A DNA stretch of 64,000 bases from contig JANBPK010000849.1 in NCBI GenBank assembly GCA_027579435.1, forward strand, positions 62,001 to 126,000, given 5' to 3'. Under the pieces are notes generated by a model, which saw only the letters and a list, made by a program, of their open reading frames with translations, searched no databases and was not told where the DNA came from. How positions within the stretch are numbered: the first letter of the stretch is position 1; each line of letters starts with the position of its first letter. The stretch is from Candolleomyces eurysporus (lineage: Eukaryota; Basidiomycota; Agaricomycetes; Agaricales; Psathyrellaceae). Shown here piece by piece: positions 1-10,409 of the stretch. A program made the position numbers and the translations under genes.

Positions 1-1260
1 TGAGCAGCTGCCTGAAGTTGCATCATCTTGTCAGCAACCTGCTAAGTGGAACCGTTGGGTAACTGACTTTTCTTTTAGTGGCAAATTTGGGAAGGAATGC
101 TTCCAGAAGCACTTCATGACGAGCCACAAGAACTGAGCACTATGGTCATAAGTACTGGTTTTTAGACATCAGTATGATGTGGGCTCTTACAAGAATCTGC
201 ATTTTTTAATGCTACTTGAGAGTCTGATCCATATTCTTCTGCTGCTCCAGGCAACTGACGCACAAAATGTGATTCAAATCCAACAATAGGTTTGACACAA
301 TGCGTACCTTTATATGATACGGGACATTCATTGATGATTGAGGACCCATCCCCTTTGTCATCTTGCTGTCCAATATTATACATTTCCTTTTAATGGCATC
401 CTTGGTCCTTTGTAATAAAAACACTGTCAGTCGTCACCGCAGGATGATAGCAAGTCGATTTCAACGCACATCAATAGGCCTTCCATTGCCATTCCTTCAA
501 CACTTGTCCACCAGACAAAAGTCTCTTGCAAGCTCATCACTGTTGCAAATGATAGTCCCAAACTACAAGATAGTCAATAGCATGGACAAAGTCTCGTTAA
601 AGAAAGTCTACTCACAATTTTATCACCTGTCACCATATTGTCAGCTGCACCATCTTTGGTCCACAGGATGATGGCCCTTGCTCCTACACTCTCACTAGGG
701 TCAGGTGCACATATTCAGTGGACAGTGCCTTCCAGCACAACAAAGTTTGTCTCAATCCCTTTTGCAGTCTTTGGCCTGCCCTATGTATATCCTTCAAAGT
801 ATCACAGCGCTTCTTCCCTTGGTCTAACATGGGCGTCCAAAATGCGGGTTTGTCGCTGTGCACAGTCACAATATCCAGAAATTGAGAGAACAGCCCATTG
901 GATAAGTTCTAAGTTGTGGATAGCTTCAGCATTTGGCCACAAAATGATGCCCTAGGACATACCTTATGCGTAATATCTTTTAGTAATTTGTCCAGCACAG
1001 TCTTGAAAACCAATTGGCGAGTATTACTCGCTTTTACACAAAGGGTTTCTGCTACAGCAGTGAATGCGACCATAAATGCAAAGGGGTTCGTCAGGGAGTG
1101 AAGTCGGTTGTACATCGAGGTGTCACGGTTGTCAAAAGGCTTCCAACTGTCCATCATCTTCTGGCAGACTTGCTGGGCTATTGCATTGAGTTCCGTGTCG
1201 AGTTTATCATCTTTATACTGATCATGTTCAAAATCTGCATCCGCATCAATACATTGTTCA
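1..1260 (-). mobile_element. Decayed transposon copy A, minus-strand coding
   Basis: Fragmented reading frames on the minus strand (about 1260 down to 160) match, in inverted orientation, the forward frames at 2130-3330. One shared stretch reads MMDSWKPF..YNRLHSLTNPF here and MMDGWKPC..YNQLHSLTNSF there. A second shared stretch carries KMTKGMGPQSS in both copies. Frames are broken by stops and shifts, so no protein can be made. The first 240 bases match 3706-3930 in direct orientation. I do not recognise the family; it is called a transposon because it occurs in two decayed copies beside an LTR and next to another mobile element. Confidence 0.5.
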
Positions 1261-1499
1261 GTATGAGAAGCTGATATACTGACGTGGATATACAGGGATG
1301 GAACACTTATTCACAAACTTCCCCATCCAATAAGATTCTAAAGTACACGGTTAGCCACAACTTAAGCTCAAAAGAAGACACAAAATATTCACAAGTCCTA
1401 GGGAGTTTGCTATGGCGCTTGCCCGCCATCCGTTTCTTGATGCCGTTTTGTTGACATGCTGACTGGGGTGTTGATATTATTATAGAATTGAGCAAGTGG

Positions 1500-1957
1500 T
1501 GTTGCTCAGGGTCAACGTGATGTTGACGTCACCACCCACGCTGGAGTGCTTGGACTATCAACCCGATTGTTCCCTTTTCATCTCATTTATGCCTTTACTT
1601 ACTTTTGATTGTCTCTTTCTCTCATTATATCTCACCTATACCATATATGAGATATACCACCAGTCATGGCCACCGACCCTAGAATCCTATAAATACAGGC
1701 AAGCACCAACCCAGAAGAGCATCAATCCTTCTTACAGGTGCTTGCAGTACTTCCTCTCGTGCTTTTTTNGTCTCACTTCTCTGTCTTTTTTCTCCTGCCC
1801 ACCTCCCTTTTACTCACATCACTAGTAACATGAATTTCTTTTTCTTTTACATACTGTTTCATTCCTGTTCCTGTAGTAGTTAGCTTGAGTTTGTCCCTTC
1901 ATCTGCTCAAGTGCTCTGTTGTGCTGCACTCACAAGTCACACACTCACTTGGCAACA
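1500..1957 (+). mobile_element. Probable solo LTR, 458 bp
   Basis: The stretch starts TGTTGC and ends GCAACA, a perfect 6-bp terminal inverted repeat with the TG..CA ends of an LTR. It contains a TATA-like box (cctataaatac near 1690), followed by pyrimidine-rich sequence as in a U3/R/U5 layout. No coding sequence follows. The five bases on each side do not match, so a target-site duplication is not visible. It lies between the two inverted transposon copies. One N sits at 1770. Confidence 0.45.
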
Positions 1958-2129
1958 GGGGGCAGCCTCGAGAACTCTCACCAATTGTAACAATCCATTC
2001 TTGTTGCCCCCCAATTTTCTCCCAATTAACGCTTCACATATAAAAGAGAGTTTTTGGATAAGTACACCCAGTACTACTTGCCAGGCAAGGCCATTCCCAT
2101 GAAACCATGTTGGTCAATCAGTTCCTTAT

Positions 2130-3330
2130 ACAGAGCAAGTATTGATGCAGCTGTAGCTATTGAACGCAATTCATGCAATGGTGATAAACTAGGCAAGGAG
2201 CACAGAAAGATGGCCCAGCATGTCTACAAGAGGATGATGGATGGTTGGAAGCCTTGCAATGACAACGACATCTCAACGTACAACCAACTTCACTCCCTGA
2301 CAAACTCGTTTGCGTTCATGGTCGCATTCAATGCTGTAGCAGAGACCCTTCACTTAGAAGTGGGTAATACTCGCTGATCAGCAGATGAGGTTGCACTGGC
2401 CAAGCTGTTAAACAATCTTAAGAAAAAGGTATGACTTAAGGCATCATTCTATCACCAAAGGTTTAAAACCATCCTCAACCTAGAACTTGTCTAATGGACT
2501 TTTCTCTGGATTCCTGGATGCTATAAATGCATGGGCTGACAAGCCTGCATCTTGGACACCCATGATAGCCAAAGTGAAGGCAAGGCATAAGACCCTCAAA
2601 GCTGTCACGAGTGCAGGCCAAAGATTGTGGAACGAAGCGACATTTGTTGGAGTGGAAAGGTGCGGTACAAGGGTTAGGGTGGCAATGACTAACTACCTTT
2701 CTTAAAGGGCCTCCAAAGGAGAACACCATTTAGTTGCAGGTAAAAAGCTCCTAGAGCTGGAAGAATCTGTCAAAGTCAGCCTAGACTCTGGGGCATTGGA
2801 AGATGACAGGATTGAGAAGAACTTTGTCGTTCTTGAAGGTACTGTCCACCAGATATGTGCCCCTGACTGACACAACAGTGTAGGAGCAAGGGCTATCATT
2901 CTGTGGACTATGGATGGTGCGACCGACAATTTGATGACACCTGATAAGATTGTGAGTACACTTTATCCCAACCCTGTTCATGCAATTTATTATCTGGCAG
3001 TTTGGAGCTATCATTTATGGCTGTGATGCGCTTGCGAGCAGCTTTTCTCTGGTAGACGATTGCACAATAATTGAGACAAGGACTGTGGAAGGCCTATTCA
3101 CATACGTTGAGCTTGACTCACTATCTTCATGTAGTAAGGACTGACGGTATTGCTACTGCCAAGAACTAAGAATGCCATACAAAGAAAACGCATGATAACA
3201 GATGGTAAGATGACAAAAGGGATGGGTCCACAATCATCCAGGAATGTTCCGTATTATATGAAGGTATGTGCTGCATGAACTCTATTGTTAGACATGAATC
3301 ACATTTTGCACATTAGCTCTTTAAAGAAGC
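2130..3330 (+). mobile_element. Decayed transposon copy B, plus-strand coding
   Basis: This is the forward-oriented partner of copy A. The longest open piece (2054-2377) encodes a helix-rich segment ending FMVAFNAVAETLHLEVGNTR. Later pieces carry GARAIILWTMDGATDNLMTP and KMTKGMGPQSS, each with a counterpart in copy A. Stops and frameshifts occur throughout. Family unassigned. Confidence 0.5.
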
Positions 3331-3689
3331 AACAGAATATGGCCCAGGCTCCTCTTTTATTTTCCCCGATGTGTACCTCATATCTGGATACTTGAGATTG
3401 TGTCATCAACCATAGTCCCGTGATCTTCAGTAGAATCCCAAAACCACATTGTATTAGATCACAATTTGGCCACAACTGCATGGGAGGCCCAATAAAAGTT
3501 ATTTGACTTTGGATATAACTTGGGGTGTCATGTCAACAAGGTTTTTTCACATTCAAATAAACATATCTTTAGTGGGCGATGGATGATCCAGCCAGAAGTT
3601 GGGGTCAGGTCTTGGTCGGTATGCGAGCTGGCAGCATAGCGAAAGGTGGTGAAAGATGACAAGGAAGGATACCCCAGTGCATTAATGAG

Positions 3690-3935
3690 GCCACAGCTCT
3701 CAGCAGCCACCTGAAGTTGCGCCATTTTGTCAGTAGCATGTCAACCAGAACTGTTGTGAGAACAACCTTTTGTTTTAAGACAAACTCAGGAAGAAATGCA
3801 CTCAAAAATGCTTTATGACAAGCAACAAGGACTGAGAAGCATGTAAGTACGTGTTTCATGATGCTCATGTTACCTAGGCTCCTACATGAATCCAAGCTTT
3901 TTAAAGCCACTCGAGAGTCTATTCACGGGCAATGG
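3690..3935. repeat. Direct copy of bases 1-240, inverted relative to the rest of copy B
   Basis: The sequence from cctgaagttg at about 3710 to actcgagagtct at about 3925 aligns base by base, without orientation change, to bases 10-230. Because the body of copy B (2130-3330) is inverted relative to copy A, this terminal segment has been flipped inside one of the two copies. Confidence 0.5.
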
Positions 3936-4084
3936 ACCAGAGTTTCTGTACTACCGAAGGCTGTTGGGCAATCACATGGTTGACAGTCATCCAATCAACC
4001 TTTGGTCTATGGTACTTCCACTTGCTAGGGAGTGTTTAGGCAAAGGAGATAGTTGTATAAAAATCATTGAAGTCAGTAGAGTGT

Positions 4085-4330
4085 TGTCGATATTCTGACC
4101 TGTTTCATTCGGAGATTCATTTGCGATCACATGATCACCTTCACGTAGATATATTTCTTTCTCTCGCATACTCACAGCTCAGACCTTATTCCATATCTCT
4201 GACTGTGAGTATTCTCTTTCACCCTTTATCTACGTCTTCCTGATCATGTCATAGCACCCCGGTGTTTCTAGGTACATTGATATAGACCTTATTCCATATC
4301 TCTGACTCACCCCGGTGTTTCTAGTTGACA
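4085..4330 (+). repeat. 5' LTR of the Copia element
   Basis: It aligns end to end with 10410-10655. The two differences are T here against C there, both where the 3' copy has CpG (ttcgcg and atcgat). Inside the LTR the motifs ccttattccatatctctgac and caccccggtgtttctag each occur twice, giving an internally duplicated LTR. Confidence 0.95.
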
Positions 4331-4346
4331 AGTTATGAGCCCCGCC
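4331..4346 (+). other. Primer binding site matching the anticodon arm of initiator tRNA-Met
   Basis: Immediately after the 5' LTR the sequence agttatgagccccgcc is complementary to the 5' strand and loop of an initiator tRNA-Met anticodon arm (GGGGCUCAUAAC). The usual 3'-CCA end of a tRNA is not matched. Drosophila copia primes from a cleaved half of tRNA-iMet, and this site has the same layout. Confidence 0.7.
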
Positions 4347-4488
4347 GTCGCTATCTAGGCGTACGACGAGTTCTCGGTACCTTTTTCAACCCAAAATCTC
4401 CTTTGGGCGCTGTTTTCATCAGCCCGCCCAAAGGCGATTCTCGTAAAGACCCCGTTCTCGACATCTGACGTCCTGAACGTTCCCACCG

Positions 4489-7400
4489 ATGTCGACAGGA
4501 CAGGGAGAATCCGGAGCACAGGCTCCACAAGACCAACAACCCTCACAGGAGGGTCCTCAGGGCGGGATTCCGCCTTCAGTCTCCAGCAATCAGACGTCCT
4601 CTTCTTCAACAACTTCAGGACGCCGCCGGGCTATTACAGACGACAATCAAGACAGCGAGAACGAGGAGTACTACAATGGAGATGATCAGTTTCAGGGCCC
4701 TCAGCAGCAAGGACCTGAGGGAGGTATGATTTTGGACACGCCCTTTGTCTCTGCACCTCCGCTCTCGTCGACCCCCGCCTCTACCATTTTTGACCATGAT
4801 TCTTCGAATTCCTGCTATACAAATTCTACCGCTCGCCGTCATGGCAAAGCTAGCAGTTCCTTTTATGACTCTACGTATTCTTCTCGTTCCCGTGTTGGGA
4901 ATCGTACCATTCGGCCTTCTTATTCTTCGGATGATGACGATGGCAGGGTTGTCCCCTACGTGGCGCCCACTGGTTCTCACTCCGCTACTGTTGTGTTATG
5001 TGATTTAGCTAGGATGTGTCTTGAGATGGGAGGCACCGTGCCACCGGAGGTCCTTTCTGCGATTACGTCCTCTGTGGCGGGGGTGTCTGCTCGGACCACG
5101 CAGTTGGCGGCCAGTGACCAGCAACCTGTTATTCAGGAGCCAGTCACCGTTCCGTTGGCGGCCCTGGCTATGTCCTCTGCTGCCATTGGCAAGGACCCTC
5201 CTCCTCACATGGGTCGTCCTCGAGCTTCTGTTCGGCGTGACGGGCATGATGGGGGTGCGTCGTCTTCTCGTCGAGGGGGTAGTTTATTAGATTCTTCTTC
5301 GAATACTGTTCCCGCTTTCGATCGCTTGTCGTTTGACTTTTTTGCATGTTTTTTGGACCTTTCTCGTTCGACTCCGTCTGCCTCTAATCCATTTTCTTCA
5401 GTTATGATTTCTATTCGTAAACATTTGCGTCCTACTGTTTCTCAGATTATTCCTCTTTCTCGGCGGGGTCAGTGGCGAGAGTGGGATCATGGTGTGCGCC
5501 AGGTGCTTACTCAGTGGCGACTTATCGGCTTTGTGCTGCCCTTGGACGCATCTGTCGCGCCAGGGACCCCCCCTTGGCTGTATACGGTCCCTACGCCCAA
5601 TCGCTCTGGCTCTCTCACTGCGGACGAGGTGTCAGCTTTGTTGGCATGGGAGGACTTAGATATGGTGGCTCGGGAGGTCCTGGGTTTGGCCGTTTCGGCT
5701 CAGGTCTATCGTTTCCTGCTTGGAAACTTGACCCGCCGGTCGGGCTCCTATACCGCTCGTGACCTGTATGCTGTCCTTTTTGATCGCTATGGTCATGGTG
5801 GGTGGGACTCTGGAAACATGGTTTGGGAAAAGGCGAAGCGGATGGTGTGCTCTTCGGCGGATGCTGTTCCAGGATACATCAATGCCTATGTCCAGGCTGC
5901 GCGCGAGGTGGACGAATCTCTCCTGAATGTGCAGGCCGCCTCGATGGTCGAGGTTATGCTTGAAGCTCTCCCGAGGGCGGAGTTTGGCTGCCTCCTGGAT
6001 GATTTTCGCTGGACGAGGCGTGGTCTTGGTGCTGGGATAGATGGTTTGGGTTTTGAAGATGTTCTTGAGTGGGCTGATGAGGCTCTTGCTCTACATCGGC
6101 AGCTCTCTGCGTCGCTGTTTCGGTCCGGCTGCTCAGTTCGTCGGCCTCTCCCGAACCCTCCTTGTCATTCTCAATCCTGTCCGGTGGCCCCTCTGTCTCG
6201 CCAGCTCCAGGCTCCCTCGGTTGCGGCTGCTGCCTTGGTGCCCTCACGTGCCCCGGCCGCTGGTGGGGGTGTGGCGATGGACTCACAGAGGGATCCCCAG
6301 TCTCGAGTTCCTGGCGGACGTTTTTCCAGCGCTGTATGCGAGAACTGCAACATCCCAGGTCACACCAAGGCACAGTGCCTGAAGCCTGGAGGCGATCGGC
6401 ACCGCATGGGACCTTCCATCGAACGAGGTTATTTGGCTGATGGGGGTGATGCTGAAGGAGTGGAATTGGACGGACAAGTTGATGAGGAAGTAGAGGCATT
6501 GGTGGCTAGTGCGCAGGCGATAGAATTAGGGCCGACAATCAAGAACAATGACTTGACATGTGTGGCTTCTGGCGATGACGAATACGATCTGCTTTCCTGC
6601 GCTTACATTCCGGGTGAATTGAATTGTCTGCCCACCGGTTCTCCTCTTGCACTCGTCGCCCAATCAACATTGTCTTTTGACGATCGCGTACCATTCAATG
6701 CAGTGGTTGACTCTGGCTGTATGCGCCATGTACTCAACGACATCCGATGTTTTCACAACTATGCGCCAACCAGACTCCATGTTGGAACTGCGAACTCAAA
6801 GCCTCTGGTCGTACATGGAAGGGGGACAGTGAAGTTCTCTGTTCGTATGACAGATGGCTCGAGGCTCGATGTTGTCCTTGATGACTGCTTGTATGCACCG
6901 TCATGCCCAGTTAATCTCCTCTTGGTTGGTGCCCTCACGGATGTGCTGAAGTGGAGAATAGTATTCTCAGACCGGAGAACGATTTGCTGGCAGCATCGGC
7001 CTGGCGAGCGTCCGACATCCTTCTTGGTCCTTCCGCGATCTGGTCGTCTTTCTGTGATGGCTTGTGACTTTGTCTCAGCTCCAGATGATCCATCTCGTCC
7101 CCTTGCATTTAGGGTTGGTGGTGAGCTCAGGACAACAGCGGCTTCTGGTGACCATTTAACCTTTGTGCCGCCAAAGCCTGACGCTATACTGTGGCACCGG
7201 CGTTTGGGACATCCTGGTTATGAGGCAGTCAAGTCAATCCTCCGTGGCAGTGTAGTTCTGGGGGTGGATCCTCAGGAGGCAGATACGACGTTCAAATGCA
7301 CTGCGTGTATCATTGGGCGGTTCCCCCAATCTCCTTTCGACAATCACGGTTACCGTTTCCAGAAACCTGGGGAACTGGTGCATATCGACATCTGCGGGCC

Positions 7401-7920
7401 GTTTCCAGTTCGAACTCGTGGCTGCTGCTACTTCATTGTCTTATTGGACGACGCAACAAACTTCGGCTGGACCTGCCTTCTGAAGTCGAGAGACAAGGCT
7501 TACGGGTTTTTCAAATATGTCGAGGCCCGTTTGGAGACACTTGTCGGGGATCGGATAATTCGGGTCCGTCTGGATGGCGCTGCCGAGCTGTGCAAGGGCG
7601 TACTTGAGGAACACTTCAAGGCCAAGGGGATATCTTACCAGGTCACGGCTCGATACGCTCATCAGCAGAATGGAAAGGCGGAACGATATATTCGGACGAT
7701 ACAGGACAAGGCGGCTACAATGATGGCAGAATCGGGCTTATCGCAATCATTCTATGGCTATGCTGTGTTGACGGCTCAATTCCTTCTGAATCGTTTGCCG
7801 ACGTCTACTCTCAAGACTGGGCTGACCCCACATGAGGCGCTTCTGGCAATCAAGCCCAACATGTCTCGTACTCGTGTCTTCGGTTGCCGATGTTACCCTC
7901 TCATTCCACCTGAACTTTGA
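4489..7920 (+). CDS. Copia Gag-protease-integrase part of the polyprotein, ending at an in-frame TGA
   Basis: The 1143-codon frame opens at ATG 4489. It begins with a low-complexity N-terminus and a Gag region. A CCHC zinc knuckle (CENCNIPGHTKAQC) binds nucleic acid. The retropepsin motif follows (VVDSGCMRH), then a pre-integrase HHCC domain (WHRRLGH..CTAC). The integrase core has the catalytic triad in HIDICGPF, VRLDGAAEL and NGKAERY. The frame stops at TGA 7918-7920, then continues in the same frame from 7921 into reverse transcriptase. The stop is most simply a CGA arginine codon changed to TGA. As it stands the element would make Gag, protease and integrase but no reverse transcriptase unless the stop is read through. 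Confidence 0.93.
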   Translation: MSTGQGESGAQAPQDQQPSQEGPQGGIPPSVSSNQTSSSSTTSGRRRAITDDNQDSENEEYYNGDDQFQGPQQQGPEGGMILDTPFVSAPPLSSTPASTIFDHDSSNSCYTNSTARRHGKASSSFYDSTYSSRSRVGNRTIRPSYSSDDDDGRVVPYVAPTGSHSATVVLCDLARMCLEMGGTVPPEVLSAITSSVAGVSARTTQLAASDQQPVIQEPVTVPLAALAMSSAAIGKDPPPHMGRPRASVRRDGHDGGASSSRRGGSLLDSSSNTVPAFDRLSFDFFACFLDLSRSTPSASNPFSSVMISIRKHLRPTVSQIIPLSRRGQWREWDHGVRQVLTQWRLIGFVLPLDASVAPGTPPWLYTVPTPNRSGSLTADEVSALLAWEDLDMVAREVLGLAVSAQVYRFLLGNLTRRSGSYTARDLYAVLFDRYGHGGWDSGNMVWEKAKRMVCSSADAVPGYINAYVQAAREVDESLLNVQAASMVEVMLEALPRAEFGCLLDDFRWTRRGLGAGIDGLGFEDVLEWADEALALHRQLSASLFRSGCSVRRPLPNPPCHSQSCPVAPLSRQLQAPSVAAAALVPSRAPAAGGGVAMDSQRDPQSRVPGGRFSSAVCENCNIPGHTKAQCLKPGGDRHRMGPSIERGYLADGGDAEGVELDGQVDEEVEALVASAQAIELGPTIKNNDLTCVASGDDEYDLLSCAYIPGELNCLPTGSPLALVAQSTLSFDDRVPFNAVVDSGCMRHVLNDIRCFHNYAPTRLHVGTANSKPLVVHGRGTVKFSVRMTDGSRLDVVLDDCLYAPSCPVNLLLVGALTDVLKWRIVFSDRRTICWQHRPGERPTSFLVLPRSGRLSVMACDFVSAPDDPSRPLAFRVGGELRTTAASGDHLTFVPPKPDAILWHRRLGHPGYEAVKSILRGSVVLGVDPQEADTTFKCTACIIGRFPQSPFDNHGYRFQKPGELVHIDICGPFPVRTRGCCYFIVLLDDATNFGWTCLLKSRDKAYGFFKYVEARLETLVGDRIIRVRLDGAAELCKGVLEEHFKAKGISYQVTARYAHQQNGKAERYIRTIQDKAATMMAESGLSQSFYGYAVLTAQFLLNRLPTSTLKTGLTPHEALLAIKPNMSRTRVFGCRCYPLIPPEL

Positions 7921-7932
7921 CGGAAGGGCGAT

Positions 7933-10353
7933 ATGCGGCGTTACAAGGCCATTTTTCTTGGTTACAAGACGGATCGACTTGGGTGGACGGTGATGAGTAT
8001 TGATGGAAAGGTGGTGTTTGCGCACGATGTCATCTTCAATGAGGGCACAATGGGGAGCTTACTTTCTCCTCGGTCTCGGGTTCGGATGACTCCGGATGGT
8101 TTACCTGATGGGTCTGTTGCTATGGGTCCTCGCCGTTCTCGACGTCTGGCTCGGAAGCAGGGTGGTTCAGTGGACGAAATTCAGGCAGTGGTTTCGGATG
8201 GAGCTGCGATGGTCGTTGGTGATTTGCAGACTGATGACTTGGGGTTGTCAAGCTTGTTTGATGATGGGTTTGCAGACGATTTGGGAGTTGATGATGCGGT
8301 GGTTGGTTCGTGCTGGGCGGCGCTACATGTGGCTGAAGATGTCCTGCGGCGTGGTGCAGCTGATGTTGTTGTTAATGCCGTCTTAGATGGGGATAGTCAT
8401 GGTGTACCCCAGATGGACAAGGCCTCTCTCTACGCTGGGGGTGCAGTCGAGGATCGGCGGTCGACGGTGTTGGAAGAGGAGGATGTGTATGATGTGGAGT
8501 GCCGAGTGCGTCGGGAACAGGTGCAAGGGTATTGTGACGATTTCAGGGCGTACATGTGCACGGTCGGCCATCGGCGTATTTTCGATGATCCGGATGAAGT
8601 TCCTTCATCGGTGTCGTTCTGTGGCAGATTTCGGGATCTGGAGGATGGCTTATTTGATGGTGAGGATGACCCTGTCATTGCGATGGCATCCTATGATCTG
8701 TCGAGACCTCCGTCTTCGTTTGCTGAGGCAATGCGGCGGCCTGATCGTGAAAAATGGGTTGCGGCAATGCGCAGGGAACTAGGAAAGCTGAATGAGCGGG
8801 GTACCTTTGAACCGATGGCGAGGCCTGAGGGAAAGTCATTGGTGGGGGTGAAATGGGTGTTTGACTATAAGTACAATCCGGATGGGAGCATCATTGAAGG
8901 GATGGAGAAGGCTCGGTTGGTGGCTCAAGGCTTTTCCCAGCGCCCGGAGGATTTCGACCACACGCATGCCCCGGTCTGCACGAAGGAAGCACTCAATGGA
9001 ACCTACTCATTCACAGCCTACTACGATCACGAGCTCTACGTTTTCGACATCAAGCAGGCCTTCACGCACTCACGGGTACGGGAGGAGGTGTACTGTCGGC
9101 AGATACCAGGTTTCCCTGAAGAGGACCCGAAACTGGTACTCAAACTTTGTGTCGCACTCTATGGACTGAAGCAGGCTGCTTTTGAGTGGTACTGTCTATT
9201 CCTGAAAGTGCTGCTATCGATTGGGATGCGACGATCAGAACTGGATCATGCGTACTTTATTGGTGTTTGGACGGATTCACCAGACCCGGACACTATTCCT
9301 ATGCCTTCTGATGGTTCCCCTCTTCGCCTGATGGTTCCGATTCATGTCGATGATGGACTTGCCTCCACGAACTCGAACGCCCTATATTTGTGGTTTCTGC
9401 GGATGTTGAAGGAAAATGGGATAGAAGTGGTCGATCTGGGTGTAGCATCGATGTATCTTGGGGCAAGGATCCATCGTGACAGAAAGAACCGACGACTATG
9501 GATTTCCCAGTCCCCCTTCATAACGACGCTGCTGGAAGACTGGAAGATGTATCCTTGTAACGCGGTGAAGGTTCCATTGGAGACTATGCCATCGGACATG
9601 CCAGAGTCGAAACCTGGGATTCTCACCGAGCACATGCCCTTCCAAGACTTCAAGAAGGCGTACCAGTCCATCGTTGGCTCTATCCAGTATCTTGCGAGCA
9701 GCTACCGCCCAGAACTCTCTATGGCAGCTATGGTCCTAGGTCACCACAACGCGAACCCCGAGCCCAAACATATGTCTGCGGCAAAACATGTTCTTCGATA
9801 CCTCTATGGGACTAGGAACTATGTTCTTATGTTCGACCCCAAGAAGCACATCGATGACTCTGTCGACTCTCACATTCGAGCTGCAGCGGCTTTTATGGAT
9901 GCTGATTGGGCATCAGACTCAGTCACTCGTCTTAGTGTTTCCGGCTATGCGATCTATTTCATGGGATCACTCGTTGGATGGTCCTGTACCCGACAACGTG
10001 TAATTGCTCTGTCCTCAACTGAAGCAGAGTACTATGCGATTGTGCATGCATCTAAACGGGTACTATGGTTTCGTCTATTCCTGATGACGTCCGGAATACC
10101 GGTTCCCAGTCCTTTCCCAATGCTTATCGACAACAAGAGTGCAATTGCTCAGGCAACCTCCCCCGCTATCACTCCTCGTTCGAAGCATATCCACATTCGC
10201 TATCTTTTCATAAAGAACTATTTTGGAGATGGCACTTTTAAACCTGTTTGGGTTTCTTCTTCTATAAACGTCGCAGATATTTTTACAAAGCTTCTTTCTT
10301 TTTCTTTATTTGATAGACATCGCTCTGCCCTTGGCATCGTTCCAGCTCCTTGA
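7933..10353 (+). CDS. Copia reverse transcriptase-RNase H part of the polyprotein
   Basis: 806 codons in the same frame as the preceding segment; the ATG at 7933 is probably an internal methionine. The first part is the acidic linker after integrase. The reverse transcriptase (RVT_2 type) shows GVKWVFDYKYNPDG, ARLVAQGF, the catalytic aspartate in FDIKQAF, ALYGLKQA and HVDD in place of YVDD. RNase H shows ADWASD, SSTEAEYYA and IDNKSAI, then the family-typical tail KHIHIRYLFIK and VADIFTK. The usual TLRLLLA region after the fingers reads KEALNGTYSF, so the domain is slightly divergent. All key acidic residues are present. Confidence 0.93.
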   Translation: MRRYKAIFLGYKTDRLGWTVMSIDGKVVFAHDVIFNEGTMGSLLSPRSRVRMTPDGLPDGSVAMGPRRSRRLARKQGGSVDEIQAVVSDGAAMVVGDLQTDDLGLSSLFDDGFADDLGVDDAVVGSCWAALHVAEDVLRRGAADVVVNAVLDGDSHGVPQMDKASLYAGGAVEDRRSTVLEEEDVYDVECRVRREQVQGYCDDFRAYMCTVGHRRIFDDPDEVPSSVSFCGRFRDLEDGLFDGEDDPVIAMASYDLSRPPSSFAEAMRRPDREKWVAAMRRELGKLNERGTFEPMARPEGKSLVGVKWVFDYKYNPDGSIIEGMEKARLVAQGFSQRPEDFDHTHAPVCTKEALNGTYSFTAYYDHELYVFDIKQAFTHSRVREEVYCRQIPGFPEEDPKLVLKLCVALYGLKQAAFEWYCLFLKVLLSIGMRRSELDHAYFIGVWTDSPDPDTIPMPSDGSPLRLMVPIHVDDGLASTNSNALYLWFLRMLKENGIEVVDLGVASMYLGARIHRDRKNRRLWISQSPFITTLLEDWKMYPCNAVKVPLETMPSDMPESKPGILTEHMPFQDFKKAYQSIVGSIQYLASSYRPELSMAAMVLGHHNANPEPKHMSAAKHVLRYLYGTRNYVLMFDPKKHIDDSVDSHIRAAAAFMDADWASDSVTRLSVSGYAIYFMGSLVGWSCTRQRVIALSSTEAEYYAIVHASKRVLWFRLFLMTSGIPVPSPFPMLIDNKSAIAQATSPAITPRSKHIHIRYLFIKNYFGDGTFKPVWVSSSINVADIFTKLLSFSLFDRHRSALGIVPAP

Positions 10354-10400
10354 TACGTTTCTCCTTCGATGATTTCTTTCACTCATTCTTTTCTCCTCTG

Positions 10401-10409
10401 ATGGGGGTG
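10401..10409 (+). other. Polypurine tract of the Copia element
   Basis: The run atgggggtg directly precedes the 3' LTR. Its position and purine content fit the plus-strand primer site of an LTR element. Confidence 0.75.

Noticed and set aside
5954..6499. 181-codon minus-strand frame inside gag
   Set aside because: Shadow of the gag-pol frame; proline/arginine-rich composition follows from the codon usage of the real frame.
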